Source: Luteitalea pratensis (GTDB lineage Bacteria > Acidobacteriota > Vicinamibacteria > Vicinamibacterales > Vicinamibacteraceae). Taken from it: 64,000 nucleotides of DNA. Below are positions 24,888-36,720 of this stretch, in pieces (the stretch's first letter is position 1; every line of letters starts with the position of its first letter). The DNA lies in the NCBI RefSeq assembly GCF_001618865.1, contig NZ_CP015136.1:4933001-4997000 (forward strand). Reading direction: 5' to 3'. Position numbers and translations under genes: made by a program. A model generated the notes under the pieces. It did no database searches and was not told the DNA's origin. It worked only from the letters and a program-made list of their open reading frames with translations.

Positions 24888-25934
24888 CTAACGGTGCTTC
24901 TCCATGATCTCGTCGAGCACCGCCTTGCCGGGGCGCGTCCGCGCCTGTGGCAGCAGGGCCAGGGGTTCGTCCACGAGGTTGAGCAGCGAGAGGAAGTCGG
25001 TCGCGTCGGGCTGCAGGTAGATCATGCCGGTCGCGAACTCGCCGCGGCGCACGGTCTCGTGCAGCGTACGAATCGCTTCCAGCTTGTCGGTCGTGTTGTA
25101 CGAGGAGTCGAGCTTGCGCAGCACCAGCGTCGACCCGTCGTGCATCTTGACCGGCGTGGCACTCCCCTCTTCGTATTCGACCGAGATGTCCTCGAAGAAC
25201 GGCACGAAGCTGATCTCGTTGACCGGCTCGTCGTGGTCCTTGGCGTAGGCGTAGCTCTTGGTCGATCCCTCGTGATCGTTGAACGTCACGCACGGCGAGA
25301 TGACGTCGATCATGCACGTGCCCTTGTGGCTGATCGCCGCCTTGAGAATCGACAGCAACTGCTTCTTGTCGCCCGAGAACGACCGGGCCACGAACGTCGC
25401 GCCGAGCTCGATCGCGAGGGCGCAGATGTCGATCGGCGGCAGGTCGTTGACGACGCCGTTCTTGAGCGTGCTGCCGACGTCGGCCAGCGGCGAGAACTGG
25501 CCCTTGGTCAAGCCGTAGCAGCCGTTGTCCTCGACGATGTAGATCAGCGGCAGGTTGCGCCGCATCAGGTGCACGAACTGGCCGACGCCGATCGCGCCCG
25601 TATCGCCATCACCGCTGACGCCGATGCCGAGCATCGTCTTGTTGGCCATCAGCGCGCCGGTGGCAACCGACGGCATGCGACCGTGCACTGAATTGAACCC
25701 GTGGGCGGTGCCCAGGAAGTACGCAGGGCTCTTGCTGGAGCAGCCGATGCCCGAGAGCTTCAGCACGCGCGTCGGTTCCACGCCCATCTCGTAGAAGGCG
25801 TCGATGATCCGCTCGCTGATCGCGTTGTGCCCGCACCCGGCACAGAGCGTCGTCTTCGCGCCGCGATACGTCGCGGGCTCGAGGTTGATGCGATTGACCT
25901 TCTTCGGCGGTGTCGGAACGGCTGGCGTGGACAC
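24888..25934 (-). CDS. korB: 2-oxoacid:ferredoxin oxidoreductase, beta subunit (2-oxoglutarate type)
   Basis: 348-aa thiamine-diphosphate-binding subunit of a ferredoxin-linked 2-oxoacid oxidoreductase. CAGCGHN marks the N-terminus, and GDGDTGAIG...EDNGCYGLTKGQFSP gives the ThDP/Mg site. With KorA it would oxidise 2-oxoglutarate to succinyl-CoA, reducing ferredoxin; the neighbouring sucCD genes support this substrate. It starts 2 nt after korA. The enzyme is in principle reversible. Confidence 0.93.
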   Translation of the reverse strand: MSTPAVPTPPKKVNRINLEPATYRGAKTTLCAGCGHNAISERIIDAFYEMGVEPTRVLKLSGIGCSSKSPAYFLGTAHGFNSVHGRMPSVATGALMANKTMLGIGVSGDGDTGAIGVGQFVHLMRRNLPLIYIVEDNGCYGLTKGQFSPLADVGSTLKNGVVNDLPPIDICALAIELGATFVARSFSGDKKQLLSILKAAISHKGTCMIDVISPCVTFNDHEGSTKSYAYAKDHDEPVNEISFVPFFEDISVEYEEGSATPVKMHDGSTLVLRKLDSSYNTTDKLEAIRTLHETVRRGEFATGMIYLQPDATDFLSLLNLVDEPLALLPQARTRPGKAVLDEIMEKHR

Positions 25935-25936
25935 GG

Positions 25937-27829
25937 CTACACGGCCTCCTCTGCCCCGACGATCGCGTCTTCTGGCGATGTCTCGGGCGGCATGGCCATG
26001 CGCGCTTCGTGCGCGCGGATTTCCTGGGTGACCGAACGGGCGTCGATCGGCAGCCCGTTGTAGTGACGAACACTGGTGAGCTTGGCGATCTGCGAGCCCG
26101 CGAGTTCCTGGCGCAACAGTCCGGCCATCTGGCCGTCACGATTCTGCTCGACCACGTAGATGCGATCGTGCGCGTCGATGAACTCCCCGATCTCGGGCGT
26201 GAACGGATACGCACGGATGCGGAGGTACGACGTCTCGACACCCGATTCGTCGCGCAACTGATCGCGACTCTCGACGATGGCCCAGTGCGACGTCCCGTAA
26301 CCGATGATGCCGATTCGCGCCTCAGCCTGCTGGTCGATCTCGGGCTGTGGCACGTACGTGCGCGCGGTCTCGAACTTGCGCAGCAACCGGTCGATGTTGT
26401 CGGTGTAGTCGTCGGTCTTCTCGCTGTACTGCGCCTTGGCGTTGTGCCCGGAGCCGCGCGTGAAGAAGGACGGGCCGAACTGCCCCGGCAGGGTGCGATA
26501 CGGGATGCCGTCGCCGTCGACGTCCTTGTAGCGGCCCCACTCGCCGATCGCCTGGAGCACTTCGGGTGTCAGCACCTTGCCCCGATCGAGCGGTGCCTCG
26601 GGGTACGGGAACGGCTCGGCCATCCAGTTGTTCATCCCGAGGTCGAGGTCGGTCATCACGAAGATCGGCGTCTGGAACCGCTCCGCGAGATCGAACGCCT
26701 CGATGCTCATGCTGTAGCACTCGCCGACCGAAGCCGGCAGGAGCAGGATGTGCTTGGTGTCGCCGTGCGACAACCCCGCGGCAAAGGCGATGTCGCCCTG
26801 GGCGGTGCGGGTCGGCAGGCCCGTGGACGGGCCGACGCGTTGCACGTCGAAGATCACCGCCGGCAACTCCGCGTAGTACGCCAGTCCGGAGAACTCGGAC
26901 ATCAGCGAAATGCCGGGCCCGGAGGTCGACGTCATCGAGCGCGCGCCCGCCCACGAGGCGCCGACCACCATGCCGAGCGCGGCGATCTCGTCCTCGGCCT
27001 GGACGACGGCAAACGTCGCCTTGCCGGTCTCGGGATCCATGCGGTACTTGCGCAGGTAGTCGATCAGCGTCTCGCACAACGATGAGGACGGCGTGATCGG
27101 GTACCAGGCGACGACGGTGACGCCGGCCATCAGGCAGCCGAGGGCGGCGGCCTCGTTGCCCTCGATCAGGATCAGGCCTCGCGTCTGGGCCATTCGCGAG
27201 ACGGCAAACGGCACGGGGCGATCGGCGAAGTGCTCGCTCGCGTAGGTAAAGCCCGCCTGCAGCGCGGCGAGGTTGAGCGCCAGCGCCTTGGCCTTCTTCT
27301 TCATCTGCCGGGTCAGCGCCTTGTCCATCTCGGCGAGATCGATGCCGAGCAGGCGCGACAGGACGCCGTCGTAGATCATGTTGCGCACGAGACGGCGCAG
27401 GCGCGCGTCCGGGCAGACCTCGGCGACGATCTTGTCGAACGGGACCGGGTAGAAGGCGAGATCCGAGCGGACCTGGTCCAGCTTGAGCGTCTCGTCATAC
27501 ACCACCGCACCGCCCGCCTCGAGCGACCGCACGTCCTCCTGCGCGGTCTCCGGGTTCATCGCGACGAGGAGGTCGATCTCCTTCTTGCGGGCGATGTAGC
27601 CGTGCCGGTTGGCGCGGATGGTGTACCAGGTCGGTAGCCCGGCGATGTTGGACGGAAAGAGGTTCTTGCCGGAGACCGGCACACCCATCTGGAAAATCGA
27701 TCGCAGCAGGACCAGGTTGGCGGTCTGGCTGCCCGAGCCGTTGACCGTGGCGACCTGGATGCTGAAGTCGTTGACGCGGGTGGGCGACGCGATGGCTGCC
27801 GGCTCGGCCAGCAGGTCGGAGGAAGCCAT
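25937..27829 (-). CDS. korA: 2-oxoacid:ferredoxin oxidoreductase, fused gamma-alpha subunit
   Basis: 630-aa subunit in which the gamma domain (residues ~15-200; GSGQTANLVLLRS, GKNLFPSNIAGLP) precedes the alpha domain (~230-620; EGNEAAALGCLMAGVTVVAWYPITPSSS, TSTSGPGISLMSEF). This is the common two-subunit Kor arrangement. It lacks its own ferredoxin domain. It is first in a two-gene operon with korB. On the minus strand TATCAT at 27902-27897 is a possible -10 about 60 nt upstream. Confidence 0.93.
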   Translation of the reverse strand: MASSDLLAEPAAIASPTRVNDFSIQVATVNGSGSQTANLVLLRSIFQMGVPVSGKNLFPSNIAGLPTWYTIRANRHGYIARKKEIDLLVAMNPETAQEDVRSLEAGGAVVYDETLKLDQVRSDLAFYPVPFDKIVAEVCPDARLRRLVRNMIYDGVLSRLLGIDLAEMDKALTRQMKKKAKALALNLAALQAGFTYASEHFADRPVPFAVSRMAQTRGLILIEGNEAAALGCLMAGVTVVAWYPITPSSSLCETLIDYLRKYRMDPETGKATFAVVQAEDEIAALGMVVGASWAGARSMTSTSGPGISLMSEFSGLAYYAELPAVIFDVQRVGPSTGLPTRTAQGDIAFAAGLSHGDTKHILLLPASVGECYSMSIEAFDLAERFQTPIFVMTDLDLGMNNWMAEPFPYPEAPLDRGKVLTPEVLQAIGEWGRYKDVDGDGIPYRTLPGQFGPSFFTRGSGHNAKAQYSEKTDDYTDNIDRLLRKFETARTYVPQPEIDQQAEARIGIIGYGTSHWAIVESRDQLRDESGVETSYLRIRAYPFTPEIGEFIDAHDRIYVVEQNRDGQMAGLLRQELAGSQIAKLTSVRHYNGLPIDARSVTQEIRAHEARMAMPPETSPEDAIVGAEEAV

Positions 27830-28006
27830 GGGAGATCTGCCTCGAGTGGATCAGGGGCGCGAACACGCGAGCCGCGTGCGAGTGCCCAACCGGTCGATGA
27901 TACCACGCGACGCGTCCAATTGGTTCAGTTCGCTACTAGAGCTGGGGGCTCCTGATGGCCGATGCACCACCTGAGGGGCGCAGCGATTGAACTGCCATGA
28001 GGCGAT

Positions 28007-28072
28007 GGACGGCCGGGACGGCCGTCCCTACCTAACCCATGGGTAAGGCAGGGACCGCTCTCCGAGCGGTCC
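28007..28072. repeat. Two class I hairpins upstream of korA
   Basis: Inverted copy: arms 28007-28015 and 28019-28027 (9 bp) around GGA, followed by CTACC. Direct copy: arms 28052-28060 and 28064-28072 (9 bp) around TCC. They sit between the 3' end of sucD and the 5' region of korA. Confidence 0.85.
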
Positions 28073-28093
28073 TGCTCCCCGGCGTGTCGAACG

Positions 28094-28960
28094 CTACAAG
28101 CGGCTCGCGATCGCCTGACCAATGTCGGCCGGGCTCTGCACGACCGTCACGCCTGCCGCCGACAAGGCGGCCATCTTCTCGCTGGCCGTGCCCTTGCCGC
28201 CCGAGATGATCGCGCCCGCGTGGCCCATGCGGCGGCCCGGGGGTGCCGTCTGGCCGGCGATGAAGCCGACGACGGGCTTCTTGAAGTTGGCCTGGATCCA
28301 GGCAGCGGCTTCCTGTTCGGCCGAACCGCCGATTTCGCCGATCATCACCACGGCCTCGGTCTGGTCGTCCTTGGCGAAGAGTTCGAGCGCGTCGATGAAC
28401 GTCGTGCCGATCAGCGGATCGCCGCCGATGCCGATGCACGTCGTCTGGCCGAGCCCGAGCTTCGTGAGCTGGTGAATCGCCTCGTAGGTCAGCGTGCCGC
28501 TCTTGGAGACGATGCCGACGCGGCCCTCGGTACAGATGTGCCCCGGGATGATGCCGGCCTTGGCCTGCCCTGCCGTGATCAAGCCCGGGCAGTTCGGTCC
28601 GATGAGTCGCGACGGCTTGCCCTTCATGAAGTGCAGGGCCTTCATCGTGTCGAGGACCGGAATGCCTTCGGTGATGCAGACGATGAGCGCGATGCCGGCG
28701 TCGGCGGCTTCCATGATCGCGTCGGCGGCAAACGGCGGCGGCACGAAGATCACCGAGGCATTGGCGCCGGCCTTCGCGACGGCGTCGGCAACGGTGTTGT
28801 AGACCGGGAATCCTTCGTGGTCGGTGCCGCCCTTGCCGGGCGTGACACCGCCGACGACGTGGGTGCCGTAGGCCGCGGCGGCCTTGGCGTGGAACGTTCC
28901 TTCGCGCCCGGTGAGGCCCTGGACGATGAGGCGAGTCGACTTGTCGATCAGTACAGCCAT
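28094..28960 (-). CDS. sucD: Succinyl-CoA synthetase, alpha subunit
   Basis: 288-aa subunit that binds CoA and carries the phospho-histidine: [10 protein letters not shown] at the N-terminus for CoA binding, PNCPGLI, and [14 protein letters not shown] with the catalytic His. It couples succinyl-CoA cleavage to ATP or GTP formation. It lies 19 nt downstream of sucC. Confidence 0.97.
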   Translation of the reverse strand: MAVLIDKSTRLIVQGLTGREGTFHAKAAAAYGTHVVGGVTPGKGGTDHEGFPVYNTVADAVAKAGANASVIFVPPPFAADAIMEAADAGIALIVCITEGIPVLDTMKALHFMKGKPSRLIGPNCPGLITAGQAKAGIIPGHICTEGRVGIVSKSGTLTYEAIHQLTKLGLGQTTCIGIGGDPLIGTTFIDALELFAKDDQTEAVVMIGEIGGSAEQEAAAWIQANFKKPVVGFIAGQTAPPGRRMGHAGAIISGGKGTASEKMAALSAAGVTVVQSPADIGQAIASRL

Positions 28961-28979
28961 GGCAGTGTCCGGTGATCCT

Positions 28980-30140
28980 TTAGCGCGCGAGGGCGACGAC
29001 CTTGTCGGCCGCCTCGCCCATGGTGTCGGCCGTCGTGAAGTTGAGTCCGCTCTCGCGCAGCATGGCCTTGCCCTGCTCCACGTTGGTGCCTTCCATGCGG
29101 ATGACGATCGGCACAGGCACGCCGAGTTCCTTGACCGCGGCGATGACCCCGGCCGCGAGCACGTCGCAGCGCAGGATGCCGCCGAAGATGTTGATCAGGA
29201 CCGCCTTGACGTTCTTGTCCGACATCAGGATGCGGAAGGCGTTCTTGATCTGCTCGGCGTTGGCGCCGCCGCCGACGTCGAGGAAGTTGGCGGGCTGGCC
29301 GCCGGCCAGCTTGATGATGTCCATCGTCGCCATCGCCAGCCCGGCGCCGTTGACCATGCAGCCGATCGTGCCGTCGAGGCGGATGTAGTTCAGCGAGAAC
29401 TTGCTGGCCTCGATCTCGAGCGGGTCTTCCTCGGCCAGGTCGCGCAGGTCACGGAACTCGGCGTGCTTGTAGAGCGCGTTGTCGTCGAAGGTCACCTTGG
29501 CGTCGAGGGCGATGAGGTCGCCGCTCTCGGTGACAATCAGCGGATTGATCTCGATCATCGACGCATCGGTCGCGACAAACGTCTCGTAGATCTGCTGCAT
29601 CACCTTGACGGCCTTGTTCACGTGGGCCGGTGCGAGACCGATGCCGAACGCGAGCTGGCGCGCCTGGAAGGCGGTGAGGCCGGTCACCGGACTGATGGCG
29701 ACCTTCTTGATCGCATCGGGGTTGTGCTCGGCGACCTCCTCGATGTCCATGCCGCCCTCGGCGCTGGCCATCAGGATCGGACAGCCGGCGGCCCGGTCGA
29801 CCAGGAGCCCGAGATACAGCTCCTTGGCGATCTTCACGCCTTCCTCGATGAGCAGGCGCTCGACCTTCCGGCCGTCGGGGCCGGTCTGGTGAGTGACCAG
29901 GGTCATGCCGAGGATCTGCTTGGCCGACTCCTCGGCAGCTGCCGCATCCTTGACGACCTTGACGCCGCCGCCCTTGCCGCGTCCGCCGGCGTGAATCTGG
30001 GCCTTCACGACGGTTACGCCGCCGCCAAGGCGCCGGGCGATCGCACCGGCCTCGTCGGCCGTGAACGCAACTTCCCCGCGGGGCACCGGCACGCCGTGCC
30101 GGGCCAGGATGGCCTTTGCCTGATACTCGTGAATCTTCAC
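28980..30140 (-). CDS. sucC: Succinyl-CoA synthetase, beta subunit
   Basis: 386-aa ATP-grasp subunit: [18 protein letters not shown] for nucleotide binding, EINPL, and the conserved [25 protein letters not shown] succinate site. It forms the succinyl-CoA synthetase with sucD, acting directly after the KorAB step. Confidence 0.97.
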   Translation of the reverse strand: MKIHEYQAKAILARHGVPVPRGEVAFTADEAGAIARRLGGGVTVVKAQIHAGGRGKGGGVKVVKDAAAAEESAKQILGMTLVTHQTGPDGRKVERLLIEEGVKIAKELYLGLLVDRAAGCPILMASAEGGMDIEEVAEHNPDAIKKVAISPVTGLTAFQARQLAFGIGLAPAHVNKAVKVMQQIYETFVATDASMIEINPLIVTESGDLIALDAKVTFDDNALYKHAEFRDLRDLAEEDPLEIEASKFSLNYIRLDGTIGCMVNGAGLAMATMDIIKLAGGQPANFLDVGGGANAEQIKNAFRILMSDKNVKAVLINIFGGILRCDVLAAGVIAAVKELGVPVPIVIRMEGTNVEQGKAMLRESGLNFTTADTMGEAADKVVALAR

Positions 30141-30447
30141 CGGAGTTCCTTGAACGTGGTGGACCGTGGCGCCAACAACAGGGTGAGCCGGGGAGCGGAA
30201 GCGATCGGGACCGCGGCAGCGTCCCTATCATTAGGGAGCCGGAGGGGATGGTCAAGCCTGAGGTCCGCCGGACGTTGCCGGACGAGCGCGAGGCGGGATA
30301 CCATTCCGTCGGTTCGGGCGGCCATGCACCTCACGGGGATGCCCATCCACCAGCGTTGCGCCCTACGCCAGATGTCATCCGACAGTTCAGTGCCTACCTC
30401 GACGCACCCGGACGCTTGCCCAGGCGAGACGGGCTGCGGAGTCTGAC
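30141..30447. other. Divergent sucC/sdhC control region
   Basis: This 307-nt gap holds an inverted repeat TCCCTA (30222-30227), 4 nt, TAGGGA (30232-30237), and on the plus strand TTGCCG (30275-30280), 18 nt, TACCAT (30299-30304), a possible sdh promoter. An open frame of 41 codons (30324-30446) ends 1 nt before the sdhC ATG, but nothing shows that it is translated. Confidence 0.4.
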
Positions 30448-31127
30448 ATGTCCAGTCGTCCTTCCTTCTTTTCGTCCACGGTCGGCTCCAAGATCCTCAT
30501 CGGGCTCACGGGCCTGCTGCTCTTCGGGTTCCTGATCGCTCACCTGTTGGGCAACCTGTCGCTGCTGGCCGGGGCGAACGCGTTCAACCTGTACGCCTAC
30601 AAACTGGAGAGCCTGGGGCCGCTGATCTACATGGCCGAAGCGGGCCTGCTCGCCATCTTCCTGGTCCACATCGTGAAGACGCTCGGGATGTACCGCCTGA
30701 ACTCGGCGGCGCGTCCGGCGCGCTACCAGGAAAAGAAGTGGGCTGGCCACACGAGCCGCAAGACCTGGTCGTCGACGACGATGGCGCTCACGGGCCTGTT
30801 CATCCTCGTCTTCGTGGTCGTGCACGTGCGCACGTTCAAGTTCGGCCCCTGGTACGTGGAGCAGGACACGGGCCACCGCGACCTGTACCGGCTGGTCGCC
30901 GAGATCTACCGGAATCCCCTGTACACCGGCTTCTACGTGGTCGCGATGGGCCTCATCGGCATGCACCTCAATCACGGCATCTCGAGTGCGGCCCAGTCGC
31001 TCGGCCTGTCGAACGAGCGCCTGTCGCGCAACCTGGTGCTCGGTGGCCGCGTCCTGGCCGTGCTGATTGCCGGCGGGTTTGCCATCCTGCCGATCTACAT
31101 GTACTTCGCTCACCAGGTGGCCCAGTG

Positions 31128-31128
<1 letters not shown>
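30448..31128 (+). CDS. sdhC: Succinate dehydrogenase, di-haem cytochrome b subunit
   Basis: 226-aa membrane anchor of the type B (Bacillus/Wolinella-like) family: five transmembrane helices in one subunit, with His residues in the helices ([33 protein letters not shown]) as candidate ligands for two b haems. It passes electrons between SdhAB and menaquinone. Its stop overlaps the sdhA start (TGATG). Confidence 0.93.
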
Positions 31129-33041
<1,913 letters not shown>

Positions 33042-33069
33042 GCGGGAACCGGGCGCCGCGTACCGGGTT

Positions 33070-33191
33070 GGTAGGGCCGGCTCTCCGAGCCGGCCGTCTC
33101 CGCGGATCGCGGATCGGGAACCGGATCCGGGAATCGGGATTCGGGACGCGGGATTCGAAGGACACGTAGGCGTCGACCTTCAGGTCGACGC
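33070..33191. repeat. Repeat island between sdhA and sdhB
   Basis: In order: a class I hairpin (GTAG 33071-33074, arms 33075-33083 and 33087-33095, loop TCC); CGGGANT tandem repeats (about 33105-33160); and a class II palindrome (GTAG 33166-33169, arms 33170-33179 and 33182-33191). CAGGCTGCAGGCC-type repeats follow up to sdhB. No gene is present. Confidence 0.85.
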
Positions 33192-33247
33192 GGAGCGCGC
33201 AGGCTGCAGGCCACAGGCCGCAGGCTGCTCTTGGTGAGCAGGCAACG

Positions 33248-34000
33248 ATGGCACTGAATCTGACATTGCGCGTGTGGCGGCAGCCGGGGCCCACCGCCCC
33301 GGGGCGCCTGGTCGAGTACAAGGCCGACGACATCTCGCCCGACATGTCGTTCCTCGAAATGCTGGACGTGATCAACGAGGGCCTCATCCGCAAGGGCGAG
33401 GAACCGATCTCGTTCGACTCGGATTGCCGCGAAGGCATCTGCGGGGCCTGCGGCTGCATGATCAACGGCGTGGCGCACGGCCCGGACGCGGGCACCACGG
33501 TCTGTCAGTTGCACATGCGGCGCTTCCGCAATGGCGACACGATCACCATCGAGCCGTGGCGAGCCGCGGCATTCCCCGTGGTCAAGGACCTGGTTGTCGA
33601 CCGCAGTTCACTCGACCGTGTCGTTGGCGCAGGCGGCTACATCTCGATGAACGTCGGCGCGGCGCCCGACGCCAATGCCATTCCGGTGCCCAAGCCGGTG
33701 GCCGATACGGCATTCGACGCCGCGGCGTGCATCCAGTGCGGCGCCTGCGTGGCGGCCTGCAAGAACGCCTCGGCGGCACTCTTCACGTCGGCCAAGATCG
33801 CGCACCTCAACCTGCTGCCGCAGGGGCAGGCCGAGAAGCATCGGCGCACGGTGCGGATGGTCGAGCAGATGGACATGGAGGGCTTCGGTGCGTGCTCCAA
33901 CGAGGGCGAGTGCGAGGCCGTGTGCCCGAAGGAAATCAAGATCAGCAACATCGCGAAGATGAATCGCGATTACTTCAAGGCCCAACTGGCGGCTCGCTGA
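33248..34000 (+). CDS. sdhB: Succinate dehydrogenase iron-sulfur subunit
   Basis: 250-aa subunit with the [2Fe-2S] cysteines in [11 protein letters not shown] and CQLH (ferredoxin-like N domain), then [11 protein letters not shown] and [12 protein letters not shown] for the [3Fe-4S] and [4Fe-4S] clusters. It passes electrons from FAD to the haem subunit. It is the last gene of the sdhCAB operon and is followed by a terminator with a T tract. Confidence 0.96.
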   Translation: MALNLTLRVWRQPGPTAPGRLVEYKADDISPDMSFLEMLDVINEGLIRKGEEPISFDSDCREGICGACGCMINGVAHGPDAGTTVCQLHMRRFRNGDTITIEPWRAAAFPVVKDLVVDRSSLDRVVGAGGYISMNVGAAPDANAIPVPKPVADTAFDAAACIQCGACVAACKNASAALFTSAKIAHLNLLPQGQAEKHRRTVRMVEQMDMEGFGACSNEGECEAVCPKEIKISNIAKMNRDYFKAQLAAR

Positions 34001-34086
34001 CGCTCGCCACACATCGGCCTTCGCCACGGCTACGGCGGACAGGTCGTCGGCGCCTTCGCTGTCCGGCCTTCGGCCTTCAAAAAATC

Positions 34087-34124
34087 AAGGGCAGCCTCGG
34101 GATCCCGGGACTGCCCTTTTCTTC
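34087..34124. terminator. Bidirectional terminator between sdhB and mdh
   Basis: Arms AAGGGCAG (34087-34094) and CTGCCCTT (34111-34118), with further pairing of the inner GGGATCCC, are followed by TTCTTCTTCT on the plus strand. The A run just left of the hairpin (34079-34084) gives a T tract for the leftward mdh transcript. It therefore probably serves both genes. Confidence 0.8.
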
Positions 34125-34131
34125 TTCTCAC

Positions 34132-34160
34132 GTAGCCTGCAGGCCGTAGGCTGCAGGCCG
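34132..34160. repeat. GTAG-CCTGCAGG palindromic repeat
   Basis: GTAG (34132-34135) is followed by palindrome CCTGCAGG, and a second GTAG (34146-34149) by GCTGCAGGCC. This is similar to the GTAG-headed families elsewhere and shares GCAGGCTGCAGGCC with 33199-33215. It lies just beyond the mdh 3' end. Confidence 0.5.
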
Positions 34161-34171
34161 TCGGCTATGCG

Positions 34172-35098
34172 CTACACGCCGATCACCGAGGTGAGTTCCT
34201 TCACGGCCGCCGCGGACTTGTCGAGCGCGGTCTTTTCGTCTGCCGTCAGCGTGATCTGGATGACCTGCTCCACGCCCTTCGCGCCGAGCTTCACCGGCAC
34301 GCCGAGGAACTGGTCGTTGACGCCGTACTCGCCCTGCAGGTAGACCGAGCACGGCTCGATCAGCTTCTTGTCCTTCAGGATCGCTTCGACCATCCGCGCC
34401 GACGACTGGCCAGGCGCGTACCAGGCGCTGGTGCCCACCAGCTTCGTGATTTCCGCGCCGCCGTTGGCCGTCCGCTCGCAGATGGCGGCGATGCGCTCGG
34501 GCGTCAGCAACTCGGTGATCGGGATCCCGGCCACCGTGGAATAGCGTGGCAACGGCACCATCGTGTCGCCGTGCCCGCCGAGGACGAACGCGGTGACGTT
34601 CTCGACCGACACGTTGAGCTCGGCGGCGATGAAGGTGCGCATCCGCGCCGAGTCGAGCACGCCGGCCATGCCGATCACGCGCTCGCGCGGCAGGCCGCTG
34701 AGGCGGTACACGGCCTGCGCCATCGCATCCAGCGGATTGGCCACGACGATGAGAATCGCGTCGGGCGAGTGCTTCATCACGTTGGCCGTGACGTCCTGCA
34801 TGATCTTGTAGTTGACCGACAGCAGGTCGTCGCGGCTCATGCCCGGCTTGCGGGGCACGCCCGACGTGATCACGACCACGTCCGAGCCGGCAGAGAGCGC
34901 ATAGTCGCTGCCGCCGACGACACGCGTGTCGCTGCCTTCGACCGGACAGGCCTGCAGGATGTCGAGCGCGATCCCCTGCGCCTTGGTGTCGGCGATGTCG
35001 ATGATCACGACATCGGCCAGTTCGCGGTTGGCGATCGAACGCGCCACCGTGGCGCCCACGTTGCCGGCCCCGCCGACGACGGTCACTTTGCGATTCAT
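34172..35098 (-). CDS. mdh: Malate dehydrogenase
   Basis: 308-aa NAD-dependent malate dehydrogenase of the lactate-dehydrogenase-like group. The Rossmann motif is [13 protein letters not shown] with Asp in IIDIAD (NAD preference). The substrate loop [14 protein letters not shown] has the Arg pair typical of malate enzymes, and the catalytic His lies in [16 protein letters not shown] lies about 10 nt before ATG 35098. Confidence 0.96.
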   Translation of the reverse strand: MNRKVTVVGGAGNVGATVARSIANRELADVVIIDIADTKAQGIALDILQACPVEGSDTRVVGGSDYALSAGSDVVVITSGVPRKPGMSRDDLLSVNYKIMQDVTANVMKHSPDAILIVVANPLDAMAQAVYRLSGLPRERVIGMAGVLDSARMRTFIAAELNVSVENVTAFVLGGHGDTMVPLPRYSTVAGIPITELLTPERIAAICERTANGGAEITKLVGTSAWYAPGQSSARMVEAILKDKKLIEPCSVYLQGEYGVNDQFLGVPVKLGAKGVEQVIQITLTADEKTALDKSAAAVKELTSVIGV

Positions 35099-35123
35099 TG
35101 TTCACTGCTCCTGGACGGCCGTC

Positions 35124-35255
35124 GGCCGTCGGCCTTCGGCCTTCGTGAAAACCTCGCGTGAAGGCACCGCCCGACGAGTCCGGCGGCTACACCCGAGGTC
35201 GGCCCTGCGTCGGGCCCGGCCTCCGCACTGTTCAAGGTGGCGAAGGCCGACGGCC
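35124..35255. repeat. Long-range 15-bp inverted repeat between icd and mdh
   Basis: Arms 35124-35138 and 35241-35255 are perfect complements and are flanked by GGCCGTC/GGCCTTCG units. The 180-nt gap (35099-35278) separates icd from mdh on the same strand and holds no gene. Confidence 0.65.
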
Positions 35256-35278
35256 GAACGACGAAGGCCGATGTGGTG

Positions 35279-36526
35279 CTACATGTGGCTGATGACGGCG
35301 TCGCCGAACTTCGAGCAGGACACTTCGGTCGAGCCCTTGATCAGGCGCGCGAGATCGTAGGTCACGGTCTTGGCGTCGATCGCCTTCTCGAGGCCGTGGA
35401 TGATCAGATCGGCGGCCTCGGGCCAGCCCAGGAACCGGAACATCATCTCGCCGGAGAGGATCACCGAACCGGGGTTCACCTTGTCCAGGTTGGCGTACTT
35501 CGGCGCGGTGCCGTGCGTGGCCTCGAACACGGCGTGGCCGGTGGCGTAGTTGATGTTGCCCCCGGGCGCGATGCCGATCCCGCCGACCTGCGCGGCGAGT
35601 GCGTCCGAAATGTAGTCGCCATTGAGGTTCAACGTGGCGATGACGTCGTACTCGGACGGGCGCGTCAGGATCTGCTGGAGGAACGCATCGGCGATCACGT
35701 CCTTGATCACGAGCCCACCCGGCAGCTTGCACCACGGGCCGCCATCGAACTCGACGGCGCCGAACTCGCGCTTGGCGAGCTCATAGCCCCAGTCACGGAA
35801 CGCGCCTTCCGTGAACTTCATGATGTTGCCCTTGTGCACGAGCGTCAGGCTCTTGCGCTTGTTCGCGATCGAGTATTCGATCGCGGCGCGCACCAGGCGC
35901 TCGGTGCCCTCACGCGACACCGGCTTGATGCCGAGGCCGACCGAGTCCGGGAAACGGATCTTCCCGTACGGCTTCGGGAACGCGCTCTTGAGCAGCTGCT
36001 TCAACTGCTCCACTTCCGGCGTCCCCTCGGCAAACTCGATGCCGGCGTAGATGTCCTCGGTGTTCTCCCGGAAGATCACCATGTCGACCAGGTCGGGCCG
36101 CTTCACTGGCGTTTCCATGCCATTGAAATAACGCACCGGCCGCAGGCAGGTGTAGAGATCGAGTTCCTGCCGCAACGCGACGTTGAGCGATCGGATGCCA
36201 CCACCGACCGGCGTCGTCAGCGGGCCCTTGATGCCGACCAGGTACTCACGAAAGGCAGTCAGGGTATCGGCTGGCAGCCACTCGTTGACGGTGTTGAACG
36301 CCTTCTCGCCGGCGAGTACCTCGAACCACACCACCTGGCGCGAGCCACCGTACGCTTTCTGCACGGCCGCATCGAACACGCGCACGCTGGCACGCCAGAT
36401 GTCGGCGCCGATGCCGTCGCCTTCGATGAATGGGAGGATGGGGCGGTCCGGCACGACGAGAGCATCGGCTTGCCGGGTGATGGGCGCGCCGTCGGTCGGC
36501 GCCGTGAGATGCGTGAACTGCGGCAT
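35279..36526 (-). CDS. icd: Isocitrate dehydrogenase (NADP type)
   Basis: 415-aa homodimeric isocitrate dehydrogenase, converting isocitrate to 2-oxoglutarate. The N-terminus [15 protein letters not shown], the substrate loop around [16 protein letters not shown] with the regulatory Ser, [12 protein letters not shown], and [19 protein letters not shown] fit the bacterial NADP enzyme. It supplies the substrate of KorAB encoded upstream in the same block. Confidence 0.96.
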   Translation of the reverse strand: MPQFTHLTAPTDGAPITRQADALVVPDRPILPFIEGDGIGADIWRASVRVFDAAVQKAYGGSRQVVWFEVLAGEKAFNTVNEWLPADTLTAFREYLVGIKGPLTTPVGGGIRSLNVALRQELDLYTCLRPVRYFNGMETPVKRPDLVDMVIFRENTEDIYAGIEFAEGTPEVEQLKQLLKSAFPKPYGKIRFPDSVGLGIKPVSREGTERLVRAAIEYSIANKRKSLTLVHKGNIMKFTEGAFRDWGYELAKREFGAVEFDGGPWCKLPGGLVIKDVIADAFLQQILTRPSEYDVIATLNLNGDYISDALAAQVGGIGIAPGGNINYATGHAVFEATHGTAPKYANLDKVNPGSVILSGEMMFRFLGWPEAADLIIHGLEKAIDAKTVTYDLARLIKGSTEVSCSKFGDAVISHM

Positions 36527-36598
36527 GGAGGTGAGGGTCCTGTGAATTAGGTCACGCCCCTGTGGCTCGTCACACGATATTCACAGAAGCTGTGGAAA

Positions 36599-36716
36599 AC
36601 CCTGTTCAAAAGCAATTGCAAACAGGGTGTAACCCGTAGCGACACCGAAGCTGCGAGCGTCTTGCACCAACTTGGTGCGTCACTCGGGCAGGGGCACGAT
36701 GAGCCGGACGATTATA
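36599..36716 (-). promoter_or_regulatory. Candidate icd promoter and structured leader
   Basis: TATAAT on the minus strand (36716-36711) would start a ~180-nt leader before icd. The leader contains a palindrome with 7-bp arms around one base (36664-36670, 36672-36678) and an 8-bp inverted repeat (36599-36606, 36621-36628) around a GCAATTGC core. Confidence 0.45.
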
Positions 36717-36720
36717 CGCC

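Noticed and set aside
28884-30446. 520-codon plus-strand frame over sucC and the sdhC leader
   Set aside because: Antisense to sucC for most of its length. Only the last 41 codons lie in free DNA, and there is no evidence of translation.
35237-36550. 437-codon open frame on the plus strand opposite icd
   Set aside because: Antisense shadow in high-GC DNA: its composition is Arg/Asp/His-rich with no motifs, while the opposite strand encodes a complete isocitrate dehydrogenase.
36585-36600. DnaA-box-like sequence (TTTTCCACA on the minus strand) near icd
   Set aside because: A single match without clustered boxes, an AT-rich unwinding region or dnaA/dnaN neighbours does not support an origin.
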